From: Herbaspirillum sp.
Lineage (GTDB): Bacteria; Pseudomonadota; Gammaproteobacteria; Burkholderiales; Burkholderiaceae_D
DNA length: 41,157 bases
Assembly (NCBI GenBank): GCA_028292625.1
Contig: JAQGLY010000015.1
Coordinates: 1 to 41,157, forward strand
Reading direction: 5' to 3'
Below are positions 26,607 through 35,695 of this stretch, piece by piece. Every line of letters starts with the position of its first letter. Positions within the stretch are counted from its first letter, which is position 1. Made by a program: the position numbers and the translations under genes. The notes below the pieces were generated by a model. The model was not told where the DNA came from, made no database searches, and saw only the letters and a list, made by a program, of their open reading frames with translations.

Positions 26607-26711
26607 TGGCCCCGGCGCCCTCCCTGCCATCAATGCGGCGGCTGCGGCCGGCGGCGGGCGCGGCCATTGGTATCATCCTGCTCTGTTTCGCTTAACGCCC
26701 TCAGGGTCCGC

Positions 26712-28100
26712 ATGATGCGTCATATCAAACGCCGCCTGGAATGGGTACGCAACGGGCTGTTCTGGCGTACCTTCATCCTGCTGACCTTCCTCACCACCGC
26801 CAGTATGATGGCGTGGTTCGCCAGCTACAGCATCGTCGAACGCGGCCCCCAGGCCGAACAATTGGCGGCCCAGATCGTTTCCGTGGTCACCATCACCCGT
26901 GCCGCCCTGACCCATTCCGCCCCCGAGATGCGGCGCGAACTGCTGTTCGATCTCGCCAGCAACGAAGGCATCCGCATCTATCCGCGGGAACACACCGATG
27001 CCGTCATCGAACCGGAAGACAATCTGTTCCTGACCTCCTTGCGCGATCAGGTCAAGGAAGCGCTGGACGAAGATACCCGCTTCGCGTCCAGCGTCAACGG
27101 CGTGACCGGTTTCTGGATCAGCTTTCGCATCGAGGACGACGATTACTGGCTGATGCTGGACCGCGGCCGCATCAATCGCACCACCGGCCTGCAGTGGCTG
27201 GGCTGGGGCTCGATCGCGCTGTCGCTGTCGCTGATGGGCGCGGCCTTCATCTCGACGCTGATCAACCAGCCGCTGGCGCGGCTGACCGCCGCCGCGCGCG
27301 CCATCGCCAAGGGCCACCGGCCGGGCATTCTGCCGGAGACCGGGCCGACCGAAATCCGCGAAGCCAATCGCAGCTTCAATCAAATGGTGGACGATCTGGA
27401 ACGGGTCGCATCGGACCGCACGCTGATTCTGGCCGGCATTTCGCATGACCTGCGAACGCCGCTGGCGCGGATGCAACTGGAAGTCGAACTGGCGCATCTG
27501 AGCGATGAGGCGCGTACCGGCATTCAATCCGATCTGTCGCAAATGGACGCCATCATCGGCCAGTTCCTCGATTACGCGAAACCGTCGGATCCGAACAATT
27601 TCACCGAGGTCGATCTGTCGGCGGTGGTGGCCGAAGCGGTCGCCACCGCCGGCCGCGCGACCTCGGTGCAGGTGACGTCCCATATCGCCGACAACGTCCA
27701 GGTCATGGGCATCGCCACCGAACTGCAGCGCGTCGCGCTGAATCTGATCGAAAACGCGCGCCGCTACGGCATGAAAGCCGGCGCCGAATTTACCGAACTG
27801 GAAATCGCCTGCCGCACCGAAGGCAATAATGCCGTGATCGAAATCGGCGATCACGGCGATGGCGTGCCGGAAGGCGACATCGAGCGTCTGCAGCGTCCGT
27901 TCACCCGGCTCGACAGCGCCCGCGGCCAGACCAACGGCGCCGGCCTGGGCCTGGCGATCGTCAACCGCATTATCTTGCGCCACAAAGGCAAGCTGGTGTT
28001 ACGCAACCGCCCCGGCGGCGGCTTGATCGTGCTGATCACGTTGCCGCTGCGTCCCGCGAACAAACGCGGCGGCGCATCGGCGAAGGAGCAAACGACGTGA
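26712..28100 (+). CDS. envZ: EnvZ-like sensor histidine kinase
   Basis: Membrane sensor kinase, 462 residues, partner of the upstream OmpR. The first membrane helix is at residues about 17-40, the periplasmic sensor at about 41-163 and the second helix at about 164-185, followed by HAMP (LINQPLARLTAAARAIAKGH). The phospho-acceptor His245 lies in ILAGISHDLRTPLARMQLEV. ATP-binding boxes are N (LNLIENARRYG), G1 (EIGDHGDGVPEGD), F (LQRPFTRLD) and G2 (GAGLGLAIVNRI). The start at 26712 has AGGG six bases upstream; 26715 is equally possible. Its stop codon overlaps the GTG start of the next gene. Confidence 0.92.
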   Translation: MMRHIKRRLEWVRNGLFWRTFILLTFLTTASMMAWFASYSIVERGPQAEQLAAQIVSVVTITRAALTHSAPEMRRELLFDLASNEGIRIYPREHTDAVIEPEDNLFLTSLRDQVKEALDEDTRFASSVNGVTGFWISFRIEDDDYWLMLDRGRINRTTGLQWLGWGSIALSLSLMGAAFISTLINQPLARLTAAARAIAKGHRPGILPETGPTEIREANRSFNQMVDDLERVASDRTLILAGISHDLRTPLARMQLEVELAHLSDEARTGIQSDLSQMDAIIGQFLDYAKPSDPNNFTEVDLSAVVAEAVATAGRATSVQVTSHIADNVQVMGIATELQRVALNLIENARRYGMKAGAEFTELEIACRTEGNNAVIEIGDHGDGVPEGDIERLQRPFTRLDSARGQTNGAGLGLAIVNRIILRHKGKLVLRNRPGGGLIVLITLPLRPANKRGGASAKEQTT

Positions 28101-28690
28101 GAACGGCTGCGGAAATGGAACGGGTCATGCGCTTGACGCGTGGCATCGCCGTGAGCGTACTGGCTTCGCTGGCGGCAACGGCGGCGCATGCGGGCGCGTA
28201 TGTCGACCGTTCGCTGAACACGATCCGTTCGCTGCAAGCGCCGTCCACATCCCCGCCGTCGACCGTTCCCGCCAACGCCGTTCGCGCAGTCAGCGTACCG
28301 GGAGCCGCCGACCAGCCGAACGGCGCCGGCCAGGCAAATGCTTATTCGGTCGACGCGGTCAGCCCGATCATTTACAGTAAAAACGTGGTGTATACGACGC
28401 CGTTCCCGCTGCCGTCGCGCCTGGCCGGGCGCGCGACGATTACCGACGTCGCATGGAAATACGGCACCAAATCGCGTCCCGCCGGATTCGACGCCGCGCT
28501 CTGCTGGAATGGCGCCAAGGTCTGCCGCAACATCAGCCTTCTCGCAAGCGGCCACACCGGCGCCTTCAACGGCAGGGACGCGACGCTGCCTTTTGCTTTG
28601 CTGTATCAGGTGATAGGCAGCAGCGCTTTGACGTCGCCGGTGTACGGCGACACGGCGCAAATTATCGTCAGCTATGAGCTGTGGCCTTGA
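28097..28690 (+). CDS. FlhE-like periplasmic protein coupled to envZ
   Basis: A 197-residue exported protein. It starts at GTG 28097 with AAGGAG eight bases upstream, overlapping the envZ stop (GTGA). The signal peptide ends near AHA (residue 32); a Pro/Ala/Ser-rich spacer follows. Residues about 105-195 resemble FlhE: ITDVAWKY, a Cys pair as in FDAALCWNGAKVCRN (C136, C143), then AFNGRDATLPFALLY and DTAQIIVSYEL at the end. In enterics FlhE is a periplasmic accessory of the flagellar export gate encoded in flhBAE. Here it is welded to ompR-envZ and no flagellar gene is in view. The FlhE assignment is from remembered family patterns and is moderate. Confidence 0.65.
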   Translation: MRTAAEMERVMRLTRGIAVSVLASLAATAAHAGAYVDRSLNTIRSLQAPSTSPPSTVPANAVRAVSVPGAADQPNGAGQANAYSVDAVSPIIYSKNVVYTTPFPLPSRLAGRATITDVAWKYGTKSRPAGFDAALCWNGAKVCRNISLLASGHTGAFNGRDATLPFALLYQVIGSSALTSPVYGDTAQIIVSYELWP

Positions 28691-28738
28691 TTGCCTCGGC
28701 TCGGGCCGCCGGCACGCTTAACGGTCCCTGATCGGCCT

Positions 28739-30112
28739 CTAATCGACGTCGTCCCGAATCCGCTGCAACGCTTCATCGATGCGTTCCACCGCGATCACTT
28801 TCAATCCCTCTATTTTTTGCTTGGGCGCATTCGCCTTCGGAATCATCGCAATCGAAAACCCGAGCTTGGCGGCTTCGCGCAAACGTTCCTGACCGCGCGG
28901 CGCCGGACGGATTTCGCCGGCCAGGCCGACTTCTCCGAACACCACCAGCCCGCGCGGCAAAGGCTTGTTGCGCATCGATGAATTTATCGCCAGCAATACC
29001 GCCAGATCGGCGGCGGGCTCGGTGATCCTGACGCCGCCCACCGCATTGATGAACACATCCTGATCGAAGGCCGCGATGCCGGCATGACGGTGCAGCACCG
29101 CCAGCAGCATCGCCAGCCGGTTTTGCTCCAGCCCGACCGACAGACGACGTGCATTCGGCACATGCGAGCTGTCGACCAGGGCCTGAATCTCCACCAGCAG
29201 CGGCCGGGTGCCTTCCTGCGTCACCATCACGCAGGAACCGGGCACCTGATTTTCATGCTGCGACAAAAACAACGCCGACGGATTCGATACGCCTTTCAGG
29301 CCTTTTTCCGTCATCGCGAATACGCCCAGCTCATTGACGGCGCCGAACCGGTTCTTCACCGCGCGCACCAGACGAAAACTCGAATGCGTATCGCCTTCGA
29401 AATACAGCACCGTATCGACAATGTGCTCCAGCACGCGCGGTCCGGCCAGCGCGCCTTCCTTGGTGACGTGGCCGACCATGATAATGGTGATCCCGGTCGT
29501 CTTCGCCGCGCGCGTCAGCTGGGCCGCGCATTCCCGCACTTGCGCCACCGAACCCGGGGCCGACGACAGCGCGTCGGAGTACATGGTCTGGATGGAATCG
29601 ATCACCACCACTTCCGGCTTGTGTTCGACCAGCGTGCCGAGGATTTTCTCGAGCTGAATCTCGGCCTGCAGCTTGACGTCGCCGGCATCGACGGCCAGGC
29701 GTCTGGCGCGCATCGCGATCTGCGCGCCGGATTCTTCGCCGCTGACGTACAGGACCCGTTTCAATTTGGCGATATTGGCCAGCGCTTGCAGCAGCAGCGT
29801 CGACTTGCCGATGCCCGGATCGCCGCCGATCAGCACCACGCCGCCCGGCACCAGCCCGCCGCCCAGCACACGGTCGAATTCCTCGATGCCGGAGCCGAAA
29901 CGCGGCACATCGATCGCCTCGATATCGGCCAGACTCAGCACCGGCGCGGTTTGCGCCAATCCCTGATGGGTCGTCGAAAAACGGTTGCCGCCGCTTTCGA
30001 CGACGGTTTCCACCATCGTGTTCCACGCGTCGCAAGCCTGGCATTTACCGGCCCATTTATTGCTGATGTCGCCGCATTCGCTGCAGGTGTAGTTGGTTTT
30101 CGTTTTGGCCAT
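28739..30112 (-). CDS. radA: DNA repair protein RadA
   Basis: RecA-like branch-migration helicase that helps process recombination intermediates; 457 residues, the normal length. The N-terminal zinc finger is complete (Cys10, Cys13, Cys24, Cys27). Walker A is GGDPGIGKST at about 96-105. The RadA-specific KNRFG motif is present in VRAVKNRFGAVNELGVFAM, and the C-terminal Lon-protease-like domain includes PRGLVVFGEVGLAGEIRPA. It follows alr on the same strand with a 27-base gap, so the two are likely co-transcribed. It is convergent with the FlhE-like gene. Confidence 0.97.
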   Translation of the reverse strand: MAKTKTNYTCSECGDISNKWAGKCQACDAWNTMVETVVESGGNRFSTTHQGLAQTAPVLSLADIEAIDVPRFGSGIEEFDRVLGGGLVPGGVVLIGGDPGIGKSTLLLQALANIAKLKRVLYVSGEESGAQIAMRARRLAVDAGDVKLQAEIQLEKILGTLVEHKPEVVVIDSIQTMYSDALSSAPGSVAQVRECAAQLTRAAKTTGITIIMVGHVTKEGALAGPRVLEHIVDTVLYFEGDTHSSFRLVRAVKNRFGAVNELGVFAMTEKGLKGVSNPSALFLSQHENQVPGSCVMVTQEGTRPLLVEIQALVDSSHVPNARRLSVGLEQNRLAMLLAVLHRHAGIAAFDQDVFINAVGGVRITEPAADLAVLLAINSSMRNKPLPRGLVVFGEVGLAGEIRPAPRGQERLREAAKLGFSIAMIPKANAPKQKIEGLKVIAVERIDEALQRIRDDVD

Positions 30113-30139
30113 TGGATGGGGTCGGATTAGGTGGAATAT

Positions 30140-31228
30140 TCAAACATCTTCGATACGCACCCGGGGAGCCAGAGCGCACATCAATTCATAGCCGATGGTG
30201 CCGGCGGCCTGCGCGACTTCGTCGATCGGCAAGCCGTCGCCCCACAGGATCACCGGACTGCCGACAGCGGCGTCATCGATACCGCTCAGATCGACGATCA
30301 GCATGTCCATCGAAATCCGGCCCAGCGTGCCGGTCCTGACCCCGTTGACCAACACCGGCGTGCCGGTCGGCGCCAAGCGCGGATAGCCGTCGGCATAACC
30401 GCAGGCCACGATGCCGATGCGCATGGGCTGTTGCGCGACGAAATGGCTGCCGTAGCCGACCGCATCGCCGGCGGTGAGCTTCTGAATCCCGATGATTTCG
30501 CTGCGCAGGGTCATCGCCGGCCGCAGTTCGAAATCCGCGGCCGGGGTCGCGCACGGGGTGCCTCCATATAACATCACACCGGCGCGCACCCAATCGGCCA
30601 GCGCTTCGGGATGCTGCAGATCCGCCGCCGAGTTGGCAATGCTGCGCCGCCCCGGCAATCCCCGCAAGCCTTCTTCGAAACAGCGCAGTTGGCGCGCCAG
30701 CGGCAGCCTGGGATTGCCGGGGTCGTCGGCGTTGGCCAGATGCGTCATCAGGACGATCTCACCGATGCCGGCGACGTTCCGCAGCCGCGCATGCGCGGCG
30801 CGAAAGGCGTCCGGCCGGAATCCCAGGCGGTTCATGCCGCTGTTCATCTTCAAATGGATAGTGGGCAACGGCGGCATCGCCGGAAACGGCGGGGCCGCTT
30901 CCAGCATCGCTATCTGCTCGTCGTTGTGCACGGCGAACTGCAGATCATGCCGCAACGCCGCCTGCAAATCGGCGGCGTCGAAACACCCTTCCAGCAGCAT
31001 GATCGGCTTGCGCCAGCCGAGGGTACGCAAGCGCACCGCATAATCCGGCTCGATCAGCGCCAGGCCGTCTGCATCGGCAAAGCCTTTCAGCGCGCGCGCC
31101 AATCCATGGCCGTAAGCGTCGCCCTTGACGACCGCCCATACCTTCGCGCCGCCGGCATGCCGGCGGGCAATTGCCAGATTATGCTGCATTGCCGAAAGAT
31201 CGATGGAAGCTACAAGAGGTCTGGGCAT
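30140..31228 (-). CDS. alr: Alanine racemase
   Basis: PLP enzyme converting L- to D-alanine for peptidoglycan, 362 residues. The PLP lysine is Lys35 in WAVVKGDAYGHG (most relatives have KANAYGHG). Other family blocks are HLKMNSGMNRLGF, ANSAADLQHPE, VACGYADGYPR and GRISMDMLIVDL. The N-terminus PRPLVASIDLSAMQHNLAI fits. It is upstream of radA in one unit and divergent from lplT. Both alr and dadX type enzymes fit; the lack of a nearby dadA favours the biosynthetic form. Confidence 0.95.
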   Translation of the reverse strand: MPRPLVASIDLSAMQHNLAIARRHAGGAKVWAVVKGDAYGHGLARALKGFADADGLALIEPDYAVRLRTLGWRKPIMLLEGCFDAADLQAALRHDLQFAVHNDEQIAMLEAAPPFPAMPPLPTIHLKMNSGMNRLGFRPDAFRAAHARLRNVAGIGEIVLMTHLANADDPGNPRLPLARQLRCFEEGLRGLPGRRSIANSAADLQHPEALADWVRAGVMLYGGTPCATPAADFELRPAMTLRSEIIGIQKLTAGDAVGYGSHFVAQQPMRIGIVACGYADGYPRLAPTGTPVLVNGVRTGTLGRISMDMLIVDLSGIDDAAVGSPVILWGDGLPIDEVAQAAGTIGYELMCALAPRVRIEDV

Positions 31229-31500
31229 ATATTCACGCTGGTTGGGACGGAACGAAAATGAGCGGGATTTGCCTGAACACTAGAACGCATTTCAACGATG
31301 GCCGCCCGGCGGAACGGGGCAATCGGTGAAACGCGTTCCGGTGCGCACGGCGCTAATGGAAAGATATGTATCCGCCGCCGCAAAAATCAACAGCGCTATT
31401 CTACTAAAGCATGAAACATTATGAATATCCGACAGAATTTTAGCCTGTCATAATTTCATGGTATAAAGCAGGCCAACGCTTTTTTTAGGCTCCACAACGG

Positions 31501-32763
31501 ATGAATCGCGGTTTTTATACCATCATAGCGGCACAATTTTTTTCGTCGCTCGCCGATAATGCTCTGCTGATTGCGGCAATCGCGTTATTGACGCAGATGC
31601 ATTCGCCGGAATGGATGACGCCGCTGCTGAAACTGTTCTTCGTGCTGTCGTACGTCTTGCTGGCGGCATTTGTCGGCGCCTTCGCCGATGCCTTGCCCAA
31701 GGGCCGGGTGATGTTCGTCACCAATATGATCAAGATCGTCGGCTGCAGCATGATGTTCTTCGATGTGCATCCGCTGTTCGCATACGGCATCGTCGGCTTC
31801 GGCGCGGCGGCGTATTCGCCGGCCAAATACGGCATTCTGACCGAATTGCTGCCGCCGGAAAAGCTGGTCGCCGCCAACGGCTGGATCGAAGGGCTGACGG
31901 TATCGTCCATCATTCTCGGCACAGTCATGGGCGGCGCGCTGCTCAATCCGCATATCGCCGACAATCTGCTGCATCACTACCTGCCGCTGATCGGCCTCAC
32001 CCTGCACACCGCGACCGAAGCGGCGCTATGCATTATCACCGTCATTTATGTGTGCGCCGCCATTTTCAATCTGCGCATTCCCGATACCGGCGCCCGCTAC
32101 GCGCATCAGGAACGCAACGCCGTCCGTCTGGTGGTCGATTTCAGCAATTGCTGCACCACCCTGTGGAAGGACAAGCTGGGCCAGATTTCGCTGGCGGTCA
32201 CCACGCTGTTCTGGGGCGCCGGCGCCACATTGCAGTTCATCGTGCTGAAATGGGCCGAACACTCGCTGGGAATGCCGCTGGGGAAAGCCGCCATTCTGCA
32301 GGGCGTGGTCGCCGTCGGCGTGGCCATCGGCGCGATCGCGGCGGCGCGTTTCGTCCCGCTGAAGAAATCGTTGTCGGTGATGCCTCTGGGAATCGCCATG
32401 GGCGTGGCGGTGATGGCGATGACGCTGCTGCATACGGTCTGGCTGGCCTATCCGCTGCTGGTCGTCATCGGCATATTGTCCGGCTATTTCGTGGTGCCGA
32501 TGAATGCCTTGCTGCAACATCGCGGCCACGTACTGATGAGCGCGGGGCATTCGATCGCGGTGCAGAACTTCAATGAAAACCTGTCCGTGCTGTTCATGCT
32601 GGTGCTGTACGCGTTCATGATCAAACTGCGTCTGAACATCAATCTGATCATCGTCATGTTCGGCGTCTTCGTCGCCGCGATGATGTATCTGATCATGCGC
32701 CTGCACGCGGCCAACCAGCGCAAATTCGATTCTCTGGCGCTGATTGGCGAACACAAACACTAG
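31501..32763 (+). CDS. lplT: Lysophospholipid transporter LplT
   Basis: Inner-membrane MFS flippase, 420 residues, that returns lysophospholipids such as 2-acyl-glycerophosphoethanolamine for re-acylation. It begins with MNRGFYTIIAAQFFSSLADN. Family-typical blocks are FVLSYVLLAAFVGAFADALP, AAYSPAKYGILTELLPPEKL, VAANGWIEGLTVSSIILGTV and VVPMNALLQHRGHVLMSAGH. About twelve hydrophobic segments are visible. In E. coli it pairs with aas; here no acyltransferase follows, so re-acylation would rely on a gene elsewhere. It is divergent from alr across a 272-base gap. Confidence 0.92.
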   Translation: MNRGFYTIIAAQFFSSLADNALLIAAIALLTQMHSPEWMTPLLKLFFVLSYVLLAAFVGAFADALPKGRVMFVTNMIKIVGCSMMFFDVHPLFAYGIVGFGAAAYSPAKYGILTELLPPEKLVAANGWIEGLTVSSIILGTVMGGALLNPHIADNLLHHYLPLIGLTLHTATEAALCIITVIYVCAAIFNLRIPDTGARYAHQERNAVRLVVDFSNCCTTLWKDKLGQISLAVTTLFWGAGATLQFIVLKWAEHSLGMPLGKAAILQGVVAVGVAIGAIAAARFVPLKKSLSVMPLGIAMGVAVMAMTLLHTVWLAYPLLVVIGILSGYFVVPMNALLQHRGHVLMSAGHSIAVQNFNENLSVLFMLVLYAFMIKLRLNINLIIVMFGVFVAAMMYLIMRLHAANQRKFDSLALIGEHKH

Positions 32764-32780
32764 TGGACTGCAACAGTCCG

Positions 32781-33782
32781 CTAGGAAACGCTTTTTACCA
32801 GCGCATGCTGCGCACGTTGCGCCGCCCTGCCGCGCCAGTCGTCCGGCACCACGAAACCCCTGCTGCTTTCGATTGCGGCATCGCCTTCGCAGGTCAGCGC
32901 CGCAATCAGCACCGGCCCGGCATCGTTCGCGCACAGATCCGGCAGGCCGGCCAGCAGTGCATCGGGCGATAAAGTAGCGCCAAGCGCCAGCCGCGCCGGG
33001 GCCAGCCAGTGCAAACGCGGCAAAATCGCATATCTCATTCCGGAAAAGCCCTCATCGGCCGCAAGCTCGGCGCGGGTGCACCAGAAACCGCGGCAATGAT
33101 CCACCGTCACCCCCATCGCGGGCGCCAGCGTCACCGCCGGGTCGTGATAGAACAGCCACCCCTTGACCAGCGCCTCCGCGCGCGACACCGGCAGCGTCAG
33201 ATACGCCTGGGCGGCCGGATGATGCGACAGCTTCAACTGCCGGTTCATGATCTTGCCCATTTTCGCGCCCAGCGTATCGACCAGATTCGGACCGACGAAG
33301 CAATCCGCCTGCGGCTGCGCACGCTGCGATTCGAGCAAATAGAATTTGGTGGCGAATTCCCAGTGGATCAACGCCGCTGCGCCCGGGTCGTGCAACAGAA
33401 AATCGAATTCGCCGACGGTTTGGTTGGCGTTGGCGCGGATCTGGACGTTGTTGGCGAACAGGCGGCCGTGCTGCCGCAGATAAAATCCCAGCAGTTGTTC
33501 GGCGTAACGGCCCAGTCGCCCGGTGGGTTGCCTGGCGACCACCGCGTGCAGCGCAGCGGGATCGGCGTCCAGCGCCTTGAGCCATGCATCGGTCCGCGGA
33601 ACGCCCGGCATGTCGTCCAGCGCCGCAATGGCCCCTTGCCAGCGCCCGGCATGCGCATCCAGCAGATTCGGTGATGTCAGCAACCACGCCAGCGCGCGCA
33701 CATGCGGGTCGCGCAGAGCGCCGTGGCTGGATTGAAATTGCGTTTGAAACGCGGTAAAGGCCTTATGCCGGATCAGCGACAT
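32781..33782 (-). CDS. DUF1853 family protein, possible PD-(D/E)XK fold
   Basis: A 333-residue protein recognised as DUF1853 by HGRLFANNVQIRANANQTVG, EFDFLLHDPG, IHWEFATKFYLL and GPNLVDTLGAKMGKIMNRQL. No biochemical function is known to me. The residue pattern Glu95 (in RYAEQLLGFYL), Asp127 (GEFDFLL) and Glu142-x3-Lys146 (WEFATK) matches the order of catalytic residues in PD-(D/E)XK phosphodiesterases, so a nuclease fold is plausible. It is last in tsaB-rimI-UDG-like-DUF1853 and overlaps the UDG-like gene by 20 bases. The family call is good; the nuclease idea is inference. Confidence 0.8.
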   Translation of the reverse strand: MSLIRHKAFTAFQTQFQSSHGALRDPHVRALAWLLTSPNLLDAHAGRWQGAIAALDDMPGVPRTDAWLKALDADPAALHAVVARQPTGRLGRYAEQLLGFYLRQHGRLFANNVQIRANANQTVGEFDFLLHDPGAAALIHWEFATKFYLLESQRAQPQADCFVGPNLVDTLGAKMGKIMNRQLKLSHHPAAQAYLTLPVSRAEALVKGWLFYHDPAVTLAPAMGVTVDHCRGFWCTRAELAADEGFSGMRYAILPRLHWLAPARLALGATLSPDALLAGLPDLCANDAGPVLIAALTCEGDAAIESSRGFVVPDDWRGRAAQRAQHALVKSVS

Positions 33783-34461
33783 CGCCGGCCTGCAACGTCA
33801 TCAGCACGCACAAGTCGTCCCAGACCTGGCGCTTATCGGCCGGCCGGCGCAGCAGATGCGCCACCGGATAGGTCACCAGCGCCGGCCTGCCGTCGAAGCG
33901 ATGAATGCGCCCGCGCAGGGATTCCAGCGTCGCCGCCGGATCGCCGCAGATTTGCCGCGCCGCGTCCACATCCATCACCACCAGCGCCGAGGGCCGGTGC
34001 GAGGCGATCCGCGCGTCCAGATCGGACAGGTCGGCCGGCGCATGCGCTTCTTTCTTCATCTCCAGCGCGCGCAAAATATTGTCGAACAATTCTTCCGCGC
34101 CCTTGGCGCCGCTGCGCCTGGCAATGAACAGATAAGGCGTCGCGATCGCGCCCTCGGCGCCGGATGCGCCGGTCGTGCGAACGCAGAGCGTCAGCACCAG
34201 ATCGGTCGACGTCCCTGCGCCGGCGGATGACGCATCGTCTTCATGCCATGCGGCATCGGCGGCAGGCGCGACGGAGGCGCGGGAATGCGGCGCGTCGGCC
34301 ATCGGTTTTCCGGCAGGCGGACGCATCGCGGGAGCATCGGAAGGCGCAGGAGCCGGGGCGCCGACGATGGCATCCCGGCGCAACCACAATGGGCCGACGC
34401 CGATTTCATCGAGCACGAGCATCCGGCGGGCGACGGCCGCGGGTTCGAATTGCATGCTCAT
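33763..34461 (-). CDS. Degenerate uracil-DNA glycosylase (family 4)-like protein
   Basis: A 232-residue protein with the N-terminal DEIGVGPLWLRR common to betaproteobacterial UDG-fold proteins, then a Pro/Ala-rich spacer (about 35-80). A shrunken UDG domain follows: YLFIARRSGAKGAEELFDNI where active enzymes have a GEAPG-type motif, and a C-terminus SLRGRIHRFDGRPALVTYPV then AHLLRRPADKRQVWDD, which matches the family 4 ending. The catalytic HP(S/A) motif is replaced by YPVA, and the four Fe-S cysteines are missing. It is therefore probably catalytically dead. The start ATG at 34461 overlaps the rimI stop (ATGA). Confidence 0.75.
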   Translation of the reverse strand: MSMQFEPAAVARRMLVLDEIGVGPLWLRRDAIVGAPAPAPSDAPAMRPPAGKPMADAPHSRASVAPAADAAWHEDDASSAGAGTSTDLVLTLCVRTTGASGAEGAIATPYLFIARRSGAKGAEELFDNILRALEMKKEAHAPADLSDLDARIASHRPSALVVMDVDAARQICGDPAATLESLRGRIHRFDGRPALVTYPVAHLLRRPADKRQVWDDLCVLMTLQAGDVADPA

Positions 34462-34952
34462 AAGGGCATCGTCATCATGATGGCGTCTTCGCGCTCGGCG
34501 CCGGCGACCGGATAATAGCGCTTGCGGCGGCCGATTTCGTCGAATCCGTAGCGTGCATAAAACGCGCGGGCCTGAGCGTTCGACACGCGCACTTCCAGCA
34601 ACATCGTATGCAGATTGCGCGCGCGCGACAATTTGACCGCCTCGCGCATCAGGCGCCGTCCATGCCCGCAATGCTGCGCGCAAGCATCGACGCTGATATT
34701 GAGCAAATGCGCCTCATCGATCACCTGCATCACCAGAAAATAGCCGAGCAGGCCATGCCCGGCATCGCGCAGCAATCCGCCGTAATAACCGCTGTTCAGC
34801 GAGTCCTGAAAATTGACCCGCGTCCATGGATGGGCATGCACTTTTTGCTCGATGGCGACAACCTCGTCGAGATCGGCGCTCTGCATGATCGTGAAATACG
34901 GCTCGGCGCAAGCGGCGGGCTGCTGCACTGCGCCGGAGCTCCGCGCGTTCAT
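34458..34952 (-). CDS. rimI: Ribosomal protein S18 alanine N-acetyltransferase
   Basis: GNAT-family acetyltransferase, 164 residues, which acetylates the N-terminal alanine of S18. It shows the RimI pattern VVAIEQKVHAHPWTRVNFQD, GYYGGLLRDAGHGLLGYFLV, HLLNISVDACAQHCGHGRRL (acetyl-CoA loop) and EVRVSNAQARAFYARYGFDE. It overlaps tsaB upstream and the UDG-like gene downstream by four bases each, giving a tightly coupled operon. The tsaB-rimI pairing is common in proteobacteria. Confidence 0.94.
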   Translation of the reverse strand: MNARSSGAVQQPAACAEPYFTIMQSADLDEVVAIEQKVHAHPWTRVNFQDSLNSGYYGGLLRDAGHGLLGYFLVMQVIDEAHLLNISVDACAQHCGHGRRLMREAVKLSRARNLHTMLLEVRVSNAQARAFYARYGFDEIGRRKRYYPVAGAEREDAIMMTMPL

Positions 34953-35647
34953 GCCGACGCCTTCGCGAACCGCTCGGCGGTGGTCAATGCGATTTTATTG
35001 CGCAGATAAAGCGGCTGCGCCTGCTCCAGCGGCACCGCGCCGCCATTGGCCGCCATCGCGCTTCCCAGCACCGCGATCTGGCGCGCCGACGGCATGACCT
35101 CCGGATGCATGCCGGCAAAACCGCGGCCGGCAAACGCCGCCGCATACATTTTCAAACCGTTGCCGCATGCGGTCACATCCGCCAAATCGCCGGCCGGCGC
35201 CACCTGTTCCGCGGTCGACAGCACAGGCGGCACCACCGTGACCCACGCGTTGTCCGCATGGCGATACTGCGCCCAATACACCTCGCCCATGCGCGCATCC
35301 AGCACCGCCAGCACATCCCGCGCGCCGTGCAATTCACGGCAGGCCTGCGCCATCGCCTGCAGCGTCACCACTGGCGCCACCGGCAGATCGGCACCGAACG
35401 CCAGTCCCTGCACCACGCCGCATGCGGTGCGTACACCGGTAAACGAGCCGGGGCCGATGCCGAATGCAATCGCATCGCATTCGGCAAGCGTTGCGCCTGC
35501 CTCCCGCAGCAAGGACTGCACCATGGGCAGTATGGTTTCGGAATGGGTGTGAACGCCTGCCGATTCGCGGCTGAACATGTTTCCGCCACTCAGCAGAGCG
35601 GCGGAAGCGACTTCCGTGGAGGTTTCAATGGCGAGGATGATGGACAT
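34949..35647 (-). CDS. tsaB: tRNA t6A37 biosynthesis protein TsaB
   Basis: ASKHA-fold partner of TsaD in making N6-threonylcarbamoyladenosine on ANN-decoding tRNAs, 232 residues. The N-terminus MSIILAIETSTEVASAALLS, the block AFGIGPGSFTGVRTACGVVQ and ALDARMGEVYWAQYR-like VLDARMGEVYWAQY are diagnostic. It is the first gene of the coupled set tsaB-rimI-UDG-like-DUF1853. A promoter is not obvious in the 48-base gap to the upstream orphan gene, so read-through from that gene is possible. Confidence 0.95.
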   Translation of the reverse strand: MSIILAIETSTEVASAALLSGGNMFSRESAGVHTHSETILPMVQSLLREAGATLAECDAIAFGIGPGSFTGVRTACGVVQGLAFGADLPVAPVVTLQAMAQACRELHGARDVLAVLDARMGEVYWAQYRHADNAWVTVVPPVLSTAEQVAPAGDLADVTACGNGLKMYAAAFAGRGFAGMHPEVMPSARQIAVLGSAMAANGGAVPLEQAQPLYLRNKIALTTAERFAKASA

Positions 35648-35695
35648 TCGCGTATTTTACCTTTTTCGCCTGTTAAAACGTGTGTATAAGCGATT

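Noticed and set aside
28739..30112. RadA as a mobile-element or phage recombination gene
   Set aside because: Normal length with all housekeeping motifs and in line with alr; an ordinary chromosomal gene.
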